A DNA stretch of 64,000 nucleotides, from assembly GCA_021307315.1 (NCBI GenBank), contig JAJSPD010000039.1, positions 364,673 through 428,672 of the forward strand, given 5' to 3'. The notes under the pieces are model-generated. The model was not told the DNA's origin, ran no database searches, and worked only from the letters and a program-made list of their open reading frames with translations. This DNA is from Bisporella sp. PMI_857 (lineage: Eukaryota; Ascomycota; Leotiomycetes; Helotiales; Helotiaceae). Positions 1 to 12,548 of the stretch are shown here, one piece after another. The first letter of the stretch is position 1. Each line of letters begins with the position of its first letter. The position numbers were made by a program, and so were the translations under genes.

Positions 1-82
1 CCTGCTTCTTTATTGAGGGTCCTTGTGTCGAAACTCAATAAAATCCATTATAGTGTACCTACATACATTCGATACCTCAATC

Positions 83-1048
83 ATGGCTTCATCCGCTTGG
101 CCTTCAACATGGCAAGAATTCATTGCACTACAGCAAGAAGAGAGAATTGCTGCAACACCCTTGCAGCTTGATGCCCTCAAATTATTATTTTCAGACCAAA
201 GCGTGCCAGTATCTAATGTGGCCAAGCTCATCACTGTCGACTCTATTAAAGCCCACGAGGAAACCCCAGGAGCTTCCGACTCTGGACTCTGGCGTACACT
301 TTCCGATGGTATCAAGCAACTGACAGAATATAACGATAAATTCGTCGAGCTTTTCTACGAGATCGCAAAGGTTCCTTTACATGGAGCTACAAGTACATTG
401 CTTACAGCTTATTGGGAGTGGTGGACCGAGTGGGCATTCTCTTGTAAGTCTATCTTATTACATAAAATCAATGTATTATGAAAGTTCTGATCTCAGATAT
501 TTATAAAGATGCTAACTTGATGCTGTGCTACAGTCGACGATCCGCCATCGGTTGACCCAAAACGAGAGGCTGCTCGGCAAGGTTGGCTCAACATCAACGC
601 ATTCAGCGCCAAGGTTTCACGTAACCGTAGGGAATTCCCACTGCTGAACAACCTGGGGCGAGCAGCCTGGGTGCGGGACATCCTTGAGAAGAAGCCATGG
701 GAGACTTATAGCCAAGCCGACTTTGCCGACTTGGATGAGGAGGACCAGGCTTACCAGCGCGAGCTCCATGATATTAAGTCATTAGATGGCAGAGTCCCTG
801 CGGCTGCCGTGTGGTTCACGACTGATGCTCAGGCAATATATGAATTGGGGGGCGAAATTGGAGATGAGTATGAGAACGAAAAGACTGATTTCGATGGAAG
901 GGGCTTCTCAAAGAAGAGATTTGCGTTTTGGAGGGAGAGGTTTGAGTGGATTAGCGGAGTTGAAGAACTCGCAGAAAAGACGAAGGCTGCCGCGAAGGAA
1001 GCAGCGGCGGCCATGAAGAAGGTCGAAGAGGCGAACAAGACTTCTTAA
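83..1048 (+). CDS. DUF3632-like hypothetical protein, two exons
   Basis: Spliced from 83-443 and 534-1048, giving about 291 aa. The 90-nt intron has a GTAAGT donor, a GCTAAC branch site at 511 and a CAG acceptor. The ATG at 83 is the first in frame that starts the recognisable protein; the reading frame also opens upstream without an ATG. The C-terminal half carries a tryptophan-rich segment with a W-L-N-I-N-A-F stretch, then AAWVRDILEKKPW, then VPAAAVWF and a WRERFEWI stretch. This order resembles the fungal DUF3632 family, whose function is unknown. The last 30 residues are Lys/Ala/Glu-rich and helical. No signal peptide or membrane segment is visible. Family assignment is by remembered pattern, not by a search. 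Confidence 0.72.
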
Positions 1049-3238
1049 AAGAATTAGTCGGATGGGCATCAACCGAGAAAACAACATTAACCTTGCTTGT
1101 CTATTTTTACGCTGGGAAAATAAAATTGATTTAGCATATTTTTTTTAGCCACTTGGCATAACGTGACTTCTTAAAATCAAATATGATACATCTGAGTTCA
1201 GGGGCTTAATGCAGGATGTTGTATTTTATTTAGGACTACCAACACTAACGTTTGCGACCTGCTCTTTTGCTACTGTGGCTGCCTTTTTCCCTCGCAAAAC
1301 GGAAACCAAGCAAGTCGCGGGTTTGCAAAGGAATAACGAGCATAAAAAACCATAGCACACCGTGAAGTTCAGCCACATAAAAGCGTTTGCTAAGGTGTCA
1401 TTCTGGTTTCTAGGTAGAATCTACCCATGCTTGCTACATTGCCCCATGCTGGCGATATACTAGAAGGATTTAAGGATCTGGGTAAAGAAAATGTGATACT
1501 GGTGGGTAGAGGTTCTGATATACAGGTCGGGGCGGAGAGCTACCGTTCCGGCTATTTGCTTTCCTCTGGATACGATTTTAAGCAGCTATTCCGGGCAAAA
1601 ATTGGTCAAATGATGTTATCAGGGCTTTAATCTACCCTGGCGACAATACCAAATATGTTTTTCCAGTACGATAGAAAGTATATTGCATATCCTAAATTAG
1701 TTGTCTCCTCGTGACTATTGAATACTAACCGATATGCACGCCAATCAGAAAACGATCTAATCTAGGATTCCATATAACCTCGAACTCCAGGATCACGGGT
1801 TTTTATGTCTTCCTACTTTCGGGCTACAAGAAACTTACATATCTTACAAGAGTAATCCCCTCCCCCAAACGTTTAAGCTGTAGTATATGGTGCTAATGAT
1901 ATATTAAAAGTCAATTTTGTAAAGGATTTTTATTAGATTACCAATTTTTGATATACCGGCAATACTAAAGCAAAACTACAGTGTTGGCTATATTTTTATC
2001 TTGTGTAACCATATGAATGTCAACACAACTGTATACTTTATTCAGCGACATAATAATTGCACAATACTTATTCAGCTTGCATTTTGCTGAACAACTGTAA
2101 AACCATATTAATTATCAGAAAAGGCACATGCTAGACCCGTATCGTCTTCTCACGTGATATACAGACGCGTGCAAATACTACCCATCTTTGGTACGAGCAG
2201 ATAGCTGTTCCCTTTTTGTTTTATCTCTTGGCCAGTAGGGCCCGGTGTCATTTGATCCCACGGAAAGGGTCGCGTGACACTAATGCGAAACAAAATAGTA
2301 CACCAAATATCAAATGGTTAATAACATGGTAATAAAGTAGGTGGTCAGCTCAAACAAGTTTCGCAACGTTCAACAACAGAGTATGTCCTGAATGAGGAAA
2401 CTCTTTTGCTATATGTTGTGTAATCTTAAATATGGTGGGGCTGTCAAGAAAACAAAGGGTGTGGCCTTAGACAAGCCTCATTGGTTATCAAAGACTTGGC
2501 CCGACCACCCATTTATTTAATATCCTAAGAGAATTCTGTTGGTGTAAATGAGAATTTTTGTGGTTTGTGCTGCTGTGGCGGCTTGTAAGAACAGACATTC
2601 GACTTGCTCGGCGCATGTAAGCTGACTGGCATAAATAGCAAAACCGCCAAGCACCTTTTTGATGGATACCCCGCACAGCCAGTATTGAACGTGCTCAGCC
2701 ACCTTTTGTAGTGATTGATCTCCTGCATATATTTTAGTCGATCAGCTGCAGCATCGCCAATGGTCCCCCCGCCGAAATGTCCCAAAAAGCCTTTCTGCGC
2801 GGTAGGTCAGGTCTGTTATGCCTGTGATGGTGTTTAAAAAGGCATTTATGGAAGAAGCTTGTTTTTATTGGAAGCCTACGTGTTTCTGTGTCAATGGCCG
2901 CCAAGTCACCCTCTCCCTTAGGACACCAATATTGGGTTGTTGTGTTCAAAGATTATGCAGCCTAATCAATGGAGTGCTGCATGTCTGGAACCTATCAGCC
3001 AATCACCTTGAGCCAAGCGAGGCAGCATCGGGCTGTTGCGAACCTAATTCCTGTAGTCCTTTGTGCATCTCTTCCTATGATTCGCTGTATCAATATTCTA
3101 TAGAACTAGGCGTTCTTGCTAAATAAGGCGTTTTAGTTTTTATACCTGTATATGATATCTATCGCAAATATGGAGAGCACTATGTTTTGATAAAGCACTC
3201 ACCCCTCACGTCCTTCCTTCCTCCAAAATCATGCCAAA
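1049..3238. other. Gene-free interval, AT-rich
   Basis: No convincing coding region on either strand; open frames here are under about 105 codons and lack family features. The part from about 1640 to 2460 is notably AT-rich. A perfect TCACGTGA palindrome lies at 2150-2157. Nothing else is recognised. Confidence 0.5.
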
Positions 3239-4042
3239 ATGTGGGGGCCGAAATCAGTCACAGCCATTAACGAAACACAGGTAGCAGATTCCCCTGGAGC
3301 TGCACCTGTGCCAGCGCCAGCGTGCAGCGTGCGACAATATAAAGTCACTGCAGCTTCGGCATGGAAGCGACGTTTCAAGATCGTGGAACAGCCCTCCCAG
3401 AATGTTAGATACACGCTGACATTCACGGATTCCTTCCAAGGCTGGGGAATGTTATTGAGCACTGGCGAGCCGAAAAACCCAGCTGCCGTGATTGCTGCTG
3501 CCGCCAAAATCTCCCTCTGGCGCACCATCACCCAGTTGGTCCTGGGCGATCCCTGGTCTGAGTCGGATAGGACCCAGAGAGTGGAACTCAAGCTAGACTC
3601 TATGTGGAAGCACAACAAGTACTCCGTGTCCCTAACACTACCACCAACTGATGATAGCGAAAGCGAAAACCAAGTCTTAGAGATGCAGTGGAAAGGCACC
3701 AACGATGTTAAGGGTTTCATGAAGAAGTTGGATCGCGGCATGCACCACAAGCTTGTTGAGAAGAGTAGCAACACGCTCCTGGCACGCTATGTGCACAATC
3801 CGTGGAGCATGGATGTTGCGGGAACTGTCGAAATCTACGCGGATGTCCCGAGGATCGCACCGCAGCAGTGGGACCTTTTTGTGCTAGTCAGCGCGCTGGC
3901 GGCTGCGGAGAAGACGTTGAAGACGGTGAAGATGGCGGTGTCTCAAACAGATATCGAGACGGATGGCATGGTAGAGGCACTAGCCTATGGAATGACCACG
4001 GCGGGCCAGGCTCAGAGTACTTCGCACGGAGGACAGCAGTGA
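3239..4042 (+). CDS. Single-exon hypothetical protein, possible tubby/LURP-like fold
   Basis: A 267-aa intronless ORF with ATG at 3239 and TGA at 4040-4042. I do not recognise the family firmly. The first 30 residues are Pro/Ala-rich. Residues about 35-200 look like a beta-rich domain with alternating hydrophobic residues (FKIVEQ, YTLTFTD, YSVSLTLPP, VLEMQWKGT, LLARYVHNPW). That is reminiscent of the tubby C-terminal-like/LURP-one fold seen in many small fungal proteins. It ends in a helix (FVLVSALAAAEKTLKTVKMA) and a polar tail. There is no signal peptide. Codon usage and length support a real gene, but the function is unknown and the fold is only a guess. Confidence 0.65.
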   Translation: MWGPKSVTAINETQVADSPGAAPVPAPACSVRQYKVTAASAWKRRFKIVEQPSQNVRYTLTFTDSFQGWGMLLSTGEPKNPAAVIAAAAKISLWRTITQLVLGDPWSESDRTQRVELKLDSMWKHNKYSVSLTLPPTDDSESENQVLEMQWKGTNDVKGFMKKLDRGMHHKLVEKSSNTLLARYVHNPWSMDVAGTVEIYADVPRIAPQQWDLFVLVSALAAAEKTLKTVKMAVSQTDIETDGMVEALAYGMTTAGQAQSTSHGGQQ

Positions 4043-6224
4043 CTGAGAAGCATATGCACACGCGCGCAATATACCATTTTAACGCCTTTCGCGTATTTCG
4101 AAGCTGGAGAGCTACAGCTGTTCTTAATGGCTGTCTCTTGCAGTTTAACCACACGATCTTACTCGCTGCATGCCTTCCAGACATGTCTATGCCATCATTC
4201 TTGGGGGATGACAAGAAGGAGGGAAGTATGAAAAGAGACTTAATTATCCATAATACTAAGTCATTTTTACATAATAATGTAGGACCTACAGTACAATACT
4301 ATTAAGGGATTTTGGGATCTCCTTCAAGGTTTGCGAATATTATCTACGTTCTTTGTGCTTTTGCGGAATCCAAATTTATTATACATAAGCTTGTTAATGA
4401 TTCTAATATTGTGATTGATACATGCCATTGTAGTCACCGACTTCAATGTATAAATCGCTTAATCCGGTAGAGTGAAACAGCCGTCTACGTACATCGTACA
4501 TTAATATTTGTATATAGATTTTACTAGGTGCTTCAGCGATCGCTTGTGGAGAATTCAGCAGAAACTTGTATTCAGGTTTAGGATATAGACAACTTTGTTG
4601 CCAGACCCGATTCGCCCATTAAAACATTCCCGCCTGCTAACAAAAAATTGAACATTGGTAGTCAAGCCAAGAGAAATTGTGCACATAATATTTACATTAC
4701 ACGGTCTTGTTTTTTCCCATTTGACACGCACAGCCTATCATAGTTCCGCAAATGGACACTTGGTGGCGTTGCCTCCCATATATTATGCCAGCTGCTGCTC
4801 TCTTATTTCTATCATGCTTCATTTGTGACTTCACTTCCGTTTCAACCGATCGAATTTTGAATGCGGTGGTATTTCCTCGTGACTATACAAGCCATACGTC
4901 ACAAGTGCCCAGGTAGCGGGCTGAAGGTTCGCGCCTATCAAACCGCATCCGGGTTGCCAGGAATTATTGTGCTCAGGACATTTTGCCGGTTTCGGAATAT
5001 GACAAATTCCCCCCCTTTTGACTTGATTAACTTTCGTAGTACAACGATTAAGTACGAAGTCAAAAAGCATTTTCCTACCATTCAGCATTTCAGACGATCC
5101 CAAGATAAGTAGTTTGCAAACTATCGGCATTTCTCAATTTTTATCGTTGCCAGTCGAGTCATTCATCTCTTCTTCATCCCGTTTATCAAGAGCTTTAGCG
5201 CGCTGATGATGATCTGTCGTATCAATCGCCGCATTCAATTATGCCACTTCAGCGGAGCAAATGGAAGCCACTGGCTGATACTTACGGCATGGAACCTGAA
5301 AATATGGTGGCTCTGAAAGTATGATAATCCTGCTGTAGTAAGTCTAAATAATCAACGGAATTTTACCTGCATTGCGGATATAAGATTGCTTCACAGAATG
5401 TTTAGCCGTGCAGAACTCTCAGTCTTTGTACAGTAAGGTGTAGTGCTGGAGCCCGTCAGTTGTCATAGCCTCTGCACAAGTCATCGAAGCTAGGCAACCT
5501 ACTGGCGCGGGTGGCCCTCTTGTCGCATTTGGTGCAGACTGCGGCTGAAAAGCATAACGCCATTCCGCCAGGTCTTGGCTCCCTAAGAGGAATAGGTCAC
5601 TCAGTTCAAGAGATCCATACGGTACGTGCATTCCGCGCCACTAACGGTCCAGGGCGTTATTGTAATCAAGTGGTCTATTTATCATGACTTTAATATTATA
5701 ATAAGGTTACTCGACGTTATTGGCAGATGCTGATTCGATCATCAACTCTAATCAATATTCGCTCAATGGCCGCTTGCATATCCTGTCACCTGTATTTTCA
5801 AGACGCTACAATGCTTTAAAGACGAGATTTACCCAGGGGTTGTTGTCGACATCTCCCTCAGCATTATATTTATCAAGAGCTTCAGCACGGTTCATGAACT
5901 ATTCCTCTCGTCCATCAAACAACATCTCAGGTTGCATGACACGAGAGACAGGTTCACGCTCTCGCTCACGCTCTCGCTCTCACACTCATCGTACATCTTG
6001 CCACTTCTGCCGTTATTGTTGTTGTTGCCTACCACTTGGATTCTCTTCCATTTGGAGCATGTTAGGCTTACGAACCAGCCAATTCAGTATGTGTATTGTT
6101 TCTCAGAAACCAAGTAGCTTTGGTTTTCAACCTCGATAACCCCTTCACTGCGACAATACTGACTACAGTTGATGTAGAAAGAACGCCGAGCTCTTCTCCA
6201 ACTGGACCTGAAAAGACCCCAAAC
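4043..6224. other. Gene-free interval upstream of the NLR gene
   Basis: No supported gene. A CT-rich imperfect microsatellite (CTCTCG/CTCACG units) lies at about 5953-5987 and is probably part of the promoter or 5' leader of the following gene. An open frame at 5720-6139 overlaps the leader and resembles no protein. Confidence 0.4.
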
Positions 6225-9200
6225 ATGAATGGGCAACATAGCAAACAGACTTCAAGTGATGTCTCGGCTCAGGAGAGACGGCATGACACACGGACTGACG
6301 GCAACCACAATACATATACTGATGCCCATCATGACACATATGCCAATGGCTACCACGACCATGTTCATATAAACGGTTTACAGCTTTCGGGTAACATGTC
6401 TTTCATGAATGGAGAACTAGCAACCATCATTCGAGATGCCATCAACGAGACACGACAAAGGATAATCTCTGAATTTGACTATATCGATGGAGCCAGGATC
6501 GATGAAACGACAATTGAGGAGTTTTCAGATTACATCACTCGAGAACGTCTGAGATCTATGCCGCATCGGGGGAGCTTATGGGACCGGGTGCTTCGTTGGG
6601 CAGAGTTCTATGCTCTGCAGGTCGCTGCTTATGCGGAGAACATTGTCTCGTTTGTACCAGAAAGCTACGATGCCTCAAAACATGTCTTTGTACTCCTAAG
6701 ATCCCTTCTTGAACACGGCGAGGAAAATGCCGGCGTCCTCAATACAACATTCGGAGTCTTCTACAAGCTTGGGCTATCCTTAGCTTTTTTAAACTCTTAT
6801 GAGACCAGGCTTAGCCTAAACACTCACATTCGCAAAGATGTTGGTCGGGCATTTCACGATATCCACTCTTTGGTATTTAATGTCGCATCATACTATCAAA
6901 GGACAGTCCGTGGCTTGTCTAGTGGATCTGTCAGATTAGACTTTACCGGCCTGTTCCGTGAGAATCTGGACAGGTTTTACGCCCGAAAGCGCTCGTAAGT
7001 TGTTGTTTGACTCAAGGACGTGAGGTTGGCTAATTTCTCTGTAGTATTATTGACCACATGTGGAGGCATGCCTTAGGTGATAGCGAAGAAAAGGATGTCC
7101 CCAAAATTCGCAAGTGGCTCGATCAACGATCCTCGTTGTTGAACGCTATTTCTGCCAATTCCTACAGTTATCAATCACAGTACGATGAGTATACCTGCGA
7201 GTGGTTTCAAAGACACTTAGTTGCCTTCACTCGAAGCAGTGATGAAGTACTTGCCATCACAGCTCCTGCAGGTTGCGGCAAAACAATCCTGTCAAGCTGG
7301 ATTCAAGAGAGGCTGCAACGTCCCATAGACCGTAAAGCCTATAGCACACTCATTTTTTCCTTTGAGGCCGACCTTCCTAGTGAAACAACATCTCCAGCAT
7401 TAGCAAAGAACCTGGCTCTGCAATTAATGAATATTCGCGTCGGCGATGCGGCAATGTTTAACTTGGTTCGCGAAGCTTACAGCCAGAAAAGCCCAGCCGC
7501 TATTGAGACTCGTTTATGGGCTGCAATTGACGCTGGATTCTCGGCTTCATCACAGCCAACCATGATTATCATTGACGGGTTGGACCAGCTTCAAGGAGAA
7601 AACCTAGATTCGGTCTGTGAAACCATCACAAAATTGTCGAAGAAGCACACATCATTGAAATCAATCATTTTATCTAGGCCTAACACCGCTCTCCTGACTA
7701 GCAATCAGAAATGGAAGACGTTCGAAATCAAGCCTGATGACGTGTATGAAGATATCCGACACATAGCCAAGCACACATTGCAAAGATGCGAGCAATACCG
7801 TATTCAGAAAGAAGCTGAACAGCAAGTTGTGATTGATCAGCTTGTAAAAGCAGCAAATGGCTCGTTTTTGTGGCTTTTGTTGACTAGTCAACTGCTTGAG
7901 AGATCTAAATCGATCGAAGACTTCGGCAAGAATATGCGGGAGGTGCCCAAGACATTGGACAGTGTAATCCAAAAGCATGTCGGCTACATTGACTTTTCTG
8001 ATTCAGACCTCAAGATGCTCATATCAATACTTCTCATCGCTGAAAGGCCGTTGACTCTTGGCGAGATTTACGAAATCTTACAGGTTGATGTGCAGAAAAG
8101 GACAATTTCCAAGCGACAAATTGATGTGGCAGAAAAGATTTCGAAAACCAATGGCCTACTTGGATTGAACGAGACGGAAGTGGTGAAGTTCCGTCACAGC
8201 GCTGTTCGAAGACATCTTTTATCTCTCCAAGCTGAAGGCAAGAAGATTTTGGGATTCAAAGATGCTCAGACTCAATTTACCCTAAGACTGCTGGTTTATA
8301 TCAAAGCAAGCTTGACAAATAAACGGATGGTTAGTCTCGAGAAATTACCATACTCTGAAGTTCAGCGAACATATACAGACCGCAAATTGTTGGAGTATTC
8401 AGTACAGAACTGGATCGTGCACTTTCCTCGATCCTCCCTTTATAGCGCCTCTGGTCCCCTTCAGCTCTCATCCGAGTTCAAATCGTTGTTCCCGAATTCT
8501 ACCTACTTAGTCCTTTTAGAATGGACTTGTTGGAATGAGCAGTCCTCAAAGCACGAGCTCATCGATATGTATGAGCTTTCTCTACGTATCCGGTCGGAGG
8601 TCTTCGATGAAAGACATGAATGCACGCTTCAAAACGTGATCACATGTGGTTTCGTTCACCATGAGTATTCTCCAACGACTATCACCGCTGAATATTTCTT
8701 TCGCGCTACTTCCATCGCTCAACAAATTCTGGACAAGTTTAGCAAAGCCACAATTGCCTGTGCCTCTACTTTCTTGGCCATCACCGAGACCATGAAATTT
8801 GCAAGTCGGGAAAAGCTCGCGACTTGGAGAGAAGAGACACTAAAATTTGTTATCCTTGCATACAAACATGAGCATGGTGAGACGAGCGAAATTGTTCTTC
8901 GCTACTATAAATTGTTGGCTGACCTCTATCTCTGTATCAATGAGGAAGAGAATGCCACACTGATCTGGAAAGAGATTCGCCTTCTTGTTGTAAAGAAGCA
9001 TGGTGAAGGTTCTGTCCAAGATCGTGAGGTTATGGACAGACTTATGATTGTTCTCAAAGGAAAGAAGGATGCTGAGATCGAGAAGTACTGTAGTGATATC
9101 TTTGCTGTCAATGATGATCAGGCAATTGTCTGGGATGAGGCACGAATTAGTATGATCTTGCAATTAGCTTCGGCGTGCGAACATCGAAAAGAGCTTTTTG

Positions 9201-12200
9201 AAGCTGAGGAATTTTACGTCACACTGTGGAATCGGCTCCTGCATTTCTTTAAGGAGAAGCAATTTCACGATATCGATCTCCGGATTCGTGTGCTCCAAAT
9301 CGCTGTCGAATATACCAATTTTCTCCAACGATGCGGGAGACACGACGAAGCCAAGAACATCCTTATCATCGTCTGGACAGAGTATCAGCATTTTGGGTGC
9401 GAATCCGTAGCTTTTTATCTCCAATTGAAGGTGATAGGAGAGACAATGAGGGCTATTGGGCTTCTTACTTTAGCCGTTTCAATTTTCGAGAAAATATCCC
9501 AATGGTTCAAGGCTGTAGGCAAGCATGATCATGAAGAGCTTGTTATTTGTGAAGGGTATGTCCTCGAAATTTTTGAAGAGATAGCCAATACGGAAGCGAC
9601 ACAGAAAGAGGAGACAACCGAAGAGATCGAGACTATCATTCGTAAAACATTCAGTTCAACGACCGTAGTGACGAAAGAGTACATCAAGATTACAAGATTG
9701 GCTGTTCAACTATACATTAAGAAAGATCAATGGGCGGATGCCATCTCTGTCCTGACAAAGTCCCTTAGACTTTTGTGGATAGAGAGTTCTTGGGGTGGCG
9801 ATATATGCCTGCCTAAAGAGTTTGTGGACGAGTCAATTGAGTTTGCCATAGCACTTGGCAAATGCCATATGAAGTGTAAGCATTATCACGAGAGCCTTTC
9901 GTGCTACTTGCAGCTCTGGCAAGCAGTAAGGAATTGTTGTGGCTTCCATGATAAGCGCAGAAAGCTAGTTGTGGATATCTTGGTTGGCTTTTACACAGAA
10001 CACCGACGATGGAAGTTGCTGATCGAGTTACGCAAGGAGTTATTAATGGATTACTGCTGGTAAGTATGCAATGAAGGTGATGCGATCTATACATACTAAC
10101 CTCATGGATAGTCACCTTGGAAACGCTCATCATGATACCATTAGTATTCTGTATCTCCTAGCCGACCTGGTTCTTGAGCACGGCCACGGGCAAGCCGAAG
10201 ACTACTATCGGGAAATCATTGAAGTCATCGGGGAAACAAACACCAAGAGTTCATTTAAGGCATATAAACTAATCTGCCAAATTTACTATGATGAGGGTCG
10301 CTGGCTTCAGTTGAAAGATATCTGTGACGTGCTGTGGAGGCTCCTTATCCACCATCACAAGGATTACGAATTCGATGCAGAATTTGTTGAACTATTATAT
10401 GCTCGGTACATGTACGTCCTTAGGCATCACTACAATCATGATCATAAGTCACTTCTCGAAATCTCGTTACAATACATGAAGATTTGCGACCTTAAATTTG
10501 GGTCGTCATCCTCCGTCTCTCTCCGTGCAAGAATGGAGTACGCCGCGTTGCTTATGGAGGCCAAAGGTAGAGCTTCTGAGGCTATCACCATATACGAGGA
10601 GATCATCACAATCTCCAATTCAACCAAGACCACAGTCTCAGAAAGCTCGATGACAACTATCAAGAAGCATTTAGCTGAGGCCTACATATACGTACATAAG
10701 CATGAGTCTGTGTCAGCGAACACAATCCAGAGAGCAGTGCAAGTTCTCCAAGAGCGATTTGAATATCTCAAGATTACTCTAGGCTGCTCGTATAGGGAAA
10801 CACTTCATGTTTTGATGGAATTATCCCTAATGCGCTTGAGGCTCAAAAGTTCTAATTTCGAGCAAACAATCATCCAACAGCTACAGGAGGTTATTATAGA
10901 CATCCTCAGTAATGAAAAGCGGCCGCAAATTCTTTTCCAAGCTGCTAGCATACTCGGCTCAATTTATGCTACATGCGGTCTAACTCATCATGGACTCCAG
11001 CTCATGCAAAAAATCCGGCGACAAGTCGTGGCAATACATATACACGGTAGCCAACACAGCCTAAATATTGACAAATCAGTTGGCCGATTATCATTTGTCT
11101 TCCTTGTTGCTTTCGAGCTGACACTGGACGGCTCTGTATGCCATAATTATTCTGAAATAATGGCGGACTGTTTAACAGAATCTGTTCTGTATGATAGCTA
11201 TCACCGTTGCTTCCATACTCAGACTAAGTTTGAGGTCTTGTTGACACGCAGTGCTCGATTGAGGGCCTTCTGGAAGTTGCATAGTCGTGACGAGGATATC
11301 ATTGAGCTCGAGCAATCCGTCAGCGAGGTTTTCTACAAGCAGTTCAATACTATCATCAAGACAACCATGGAAACGGCTAAGATATTCATTGTATCTATAC
11401 TCAGCCATCTAGCTTCTCACGATGCCTATAACTCCCAACTCATCCACATAGCTTCCGCTGCGGGTAATGCGAAGGTCTCACAACTCTTGTCATCTGGAAA
11501 TCACCAACAGGCGCATGAAGTTGGTCAATGTATCTTCCGCTTTGTTGTGAATCAGGGTAGCTATCATGAGATTGGTATTATCGGTTATGGTTTCGACCTT
11601 GCAGGTTACATGGCGGGCCGTGGTACTTCAGGAATTCCAGCTGAACTTCGCCCGAAGATGCTGCAAACATCAAGAGAGATCATGACCAAGGTTTTGGAAG
11701 GCTGCAAAGACCTTGATATCCAGTTCTCTCATCTCCACGACCACGAGTTGAACAACCTGGTCGCTCTACTTGGCGAGCAAGAGAATTATGCAGAGCTCGA
11801 AATAATTCTTGAGTCCCTTTGGAAGTCTCGCCATCAACAAAAACACTGGTCCGAAGACACGCTCATCAACTTGGGCAAGTACCTGATCGCGTCTCGCCAT
11901 CTTGCCAATGGCACGGATGGCCATTCTCACCCAGCTATTCACCTTGCGGAAGATATCAGCTACAACCTTCGTCGTGTGCTCGGAGGTTTATATCCGCTCA
12001 CTCTGGAAATCTCCTCCCTCCTGTCTCAACTCTACACAGATGCAAAGAAGTATGGTGACGCTATCAGTGTTCATGAGGAAATCCTGCAACTCATTGTTTC
12101 TGGCGGCGATAGTGATGACCGCACTATCGACGTGGTAAGCCCAGCTACGGCGAGGCTGCATCTTGATCTTCTGAAAGCGGCATATCAGCGGAACGGAAAA

Positions 12201-12548
12201 TGGGTCAAGTCTGCCAGCACTTATGAGGATCTCGTTCATAGGTTGCTTTCCATACAGCAGTTCACAAATGCGCCGGAGTTCAGGAACGTGCAGCAGGTCG
12301 AGGCTTGGAAGCGGGATGAGGCAGTGTCGCAACAACTGGGCACGTTTGTGAAGCCTTCTAGGTGGGAATTGATTGTGAAAGATGACATTAGAGCCTCGGA
12401 AGAAAAGAAGCACGTTCATACTAACGACGTTGAGGAGGCAGCGCTGTCACTGAAGAAGGAAAAACCGATAGGGTGGAACTTTAGGCGCCTTTCTGAGAAC
12501 TGGGGCATGTCCTTTGGGGCTGCGGACAGGGCGAAGCTTGTGTATTGA
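6225..12548 (+). CDS. NACHT-TPR STAND (NOD-like receptor) protein, 2073 aa
   Basis: Three exons (6225-6994, 7045-10059, 10112-12548) with introns of 50 and 52 nt; the second has a CATACTAAC branch site. The ATG at 6225 is the first in frame. Residues about 18-50 form a His/Asp/Thr/Tyr-rich degenerate repeat. Residues about 60-250 are an alpha-helical N-terminal domain, comparable with Goodbye or DUF7708 domains of fungal STAND proteins but not firmly assigned. The NACHT ATPase follows: Walker A APAGCGKT near residues 330-337 and Walker B MIIIDGLDQL near 430. After a winged-helix-like segment, the protein is about 1,300 residues of tetratricopeptide-like helices, with spaced A-E-x-x-Y and A-I-x-x-Y/E patterns and a clear HHDTISILYLLADL unit just after intron 2. 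Such proteins are proposed cytosolic receptors in non-self recognition and programmed cell death. Ligand and output are unknown. Confidence 0.88.
6276..6375 (+). repeat. Degenerate His/Asp/Tyr-coding repeat in the NLR N-terminus
   Basis: Within exon 1 the codons encode several short units of the form H-D-T-x-x-D/N-G and H-x-T-Y-x-D-A-H (for example HHDTYANGYHDH). They give a charged, His-rich leader before the first helical domain. Copies are imperfect, about 7-9 codons each. A role is not known. Confidence 0.55.

Noticed and set aside
5720..6139. Plus-strand 139-codon frame before the NLR gene
   Set aside because: Composed of low-complexity CT microsatellite and leader sequence, and in a different frame from the NLR. 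Treated as untranslated leader.
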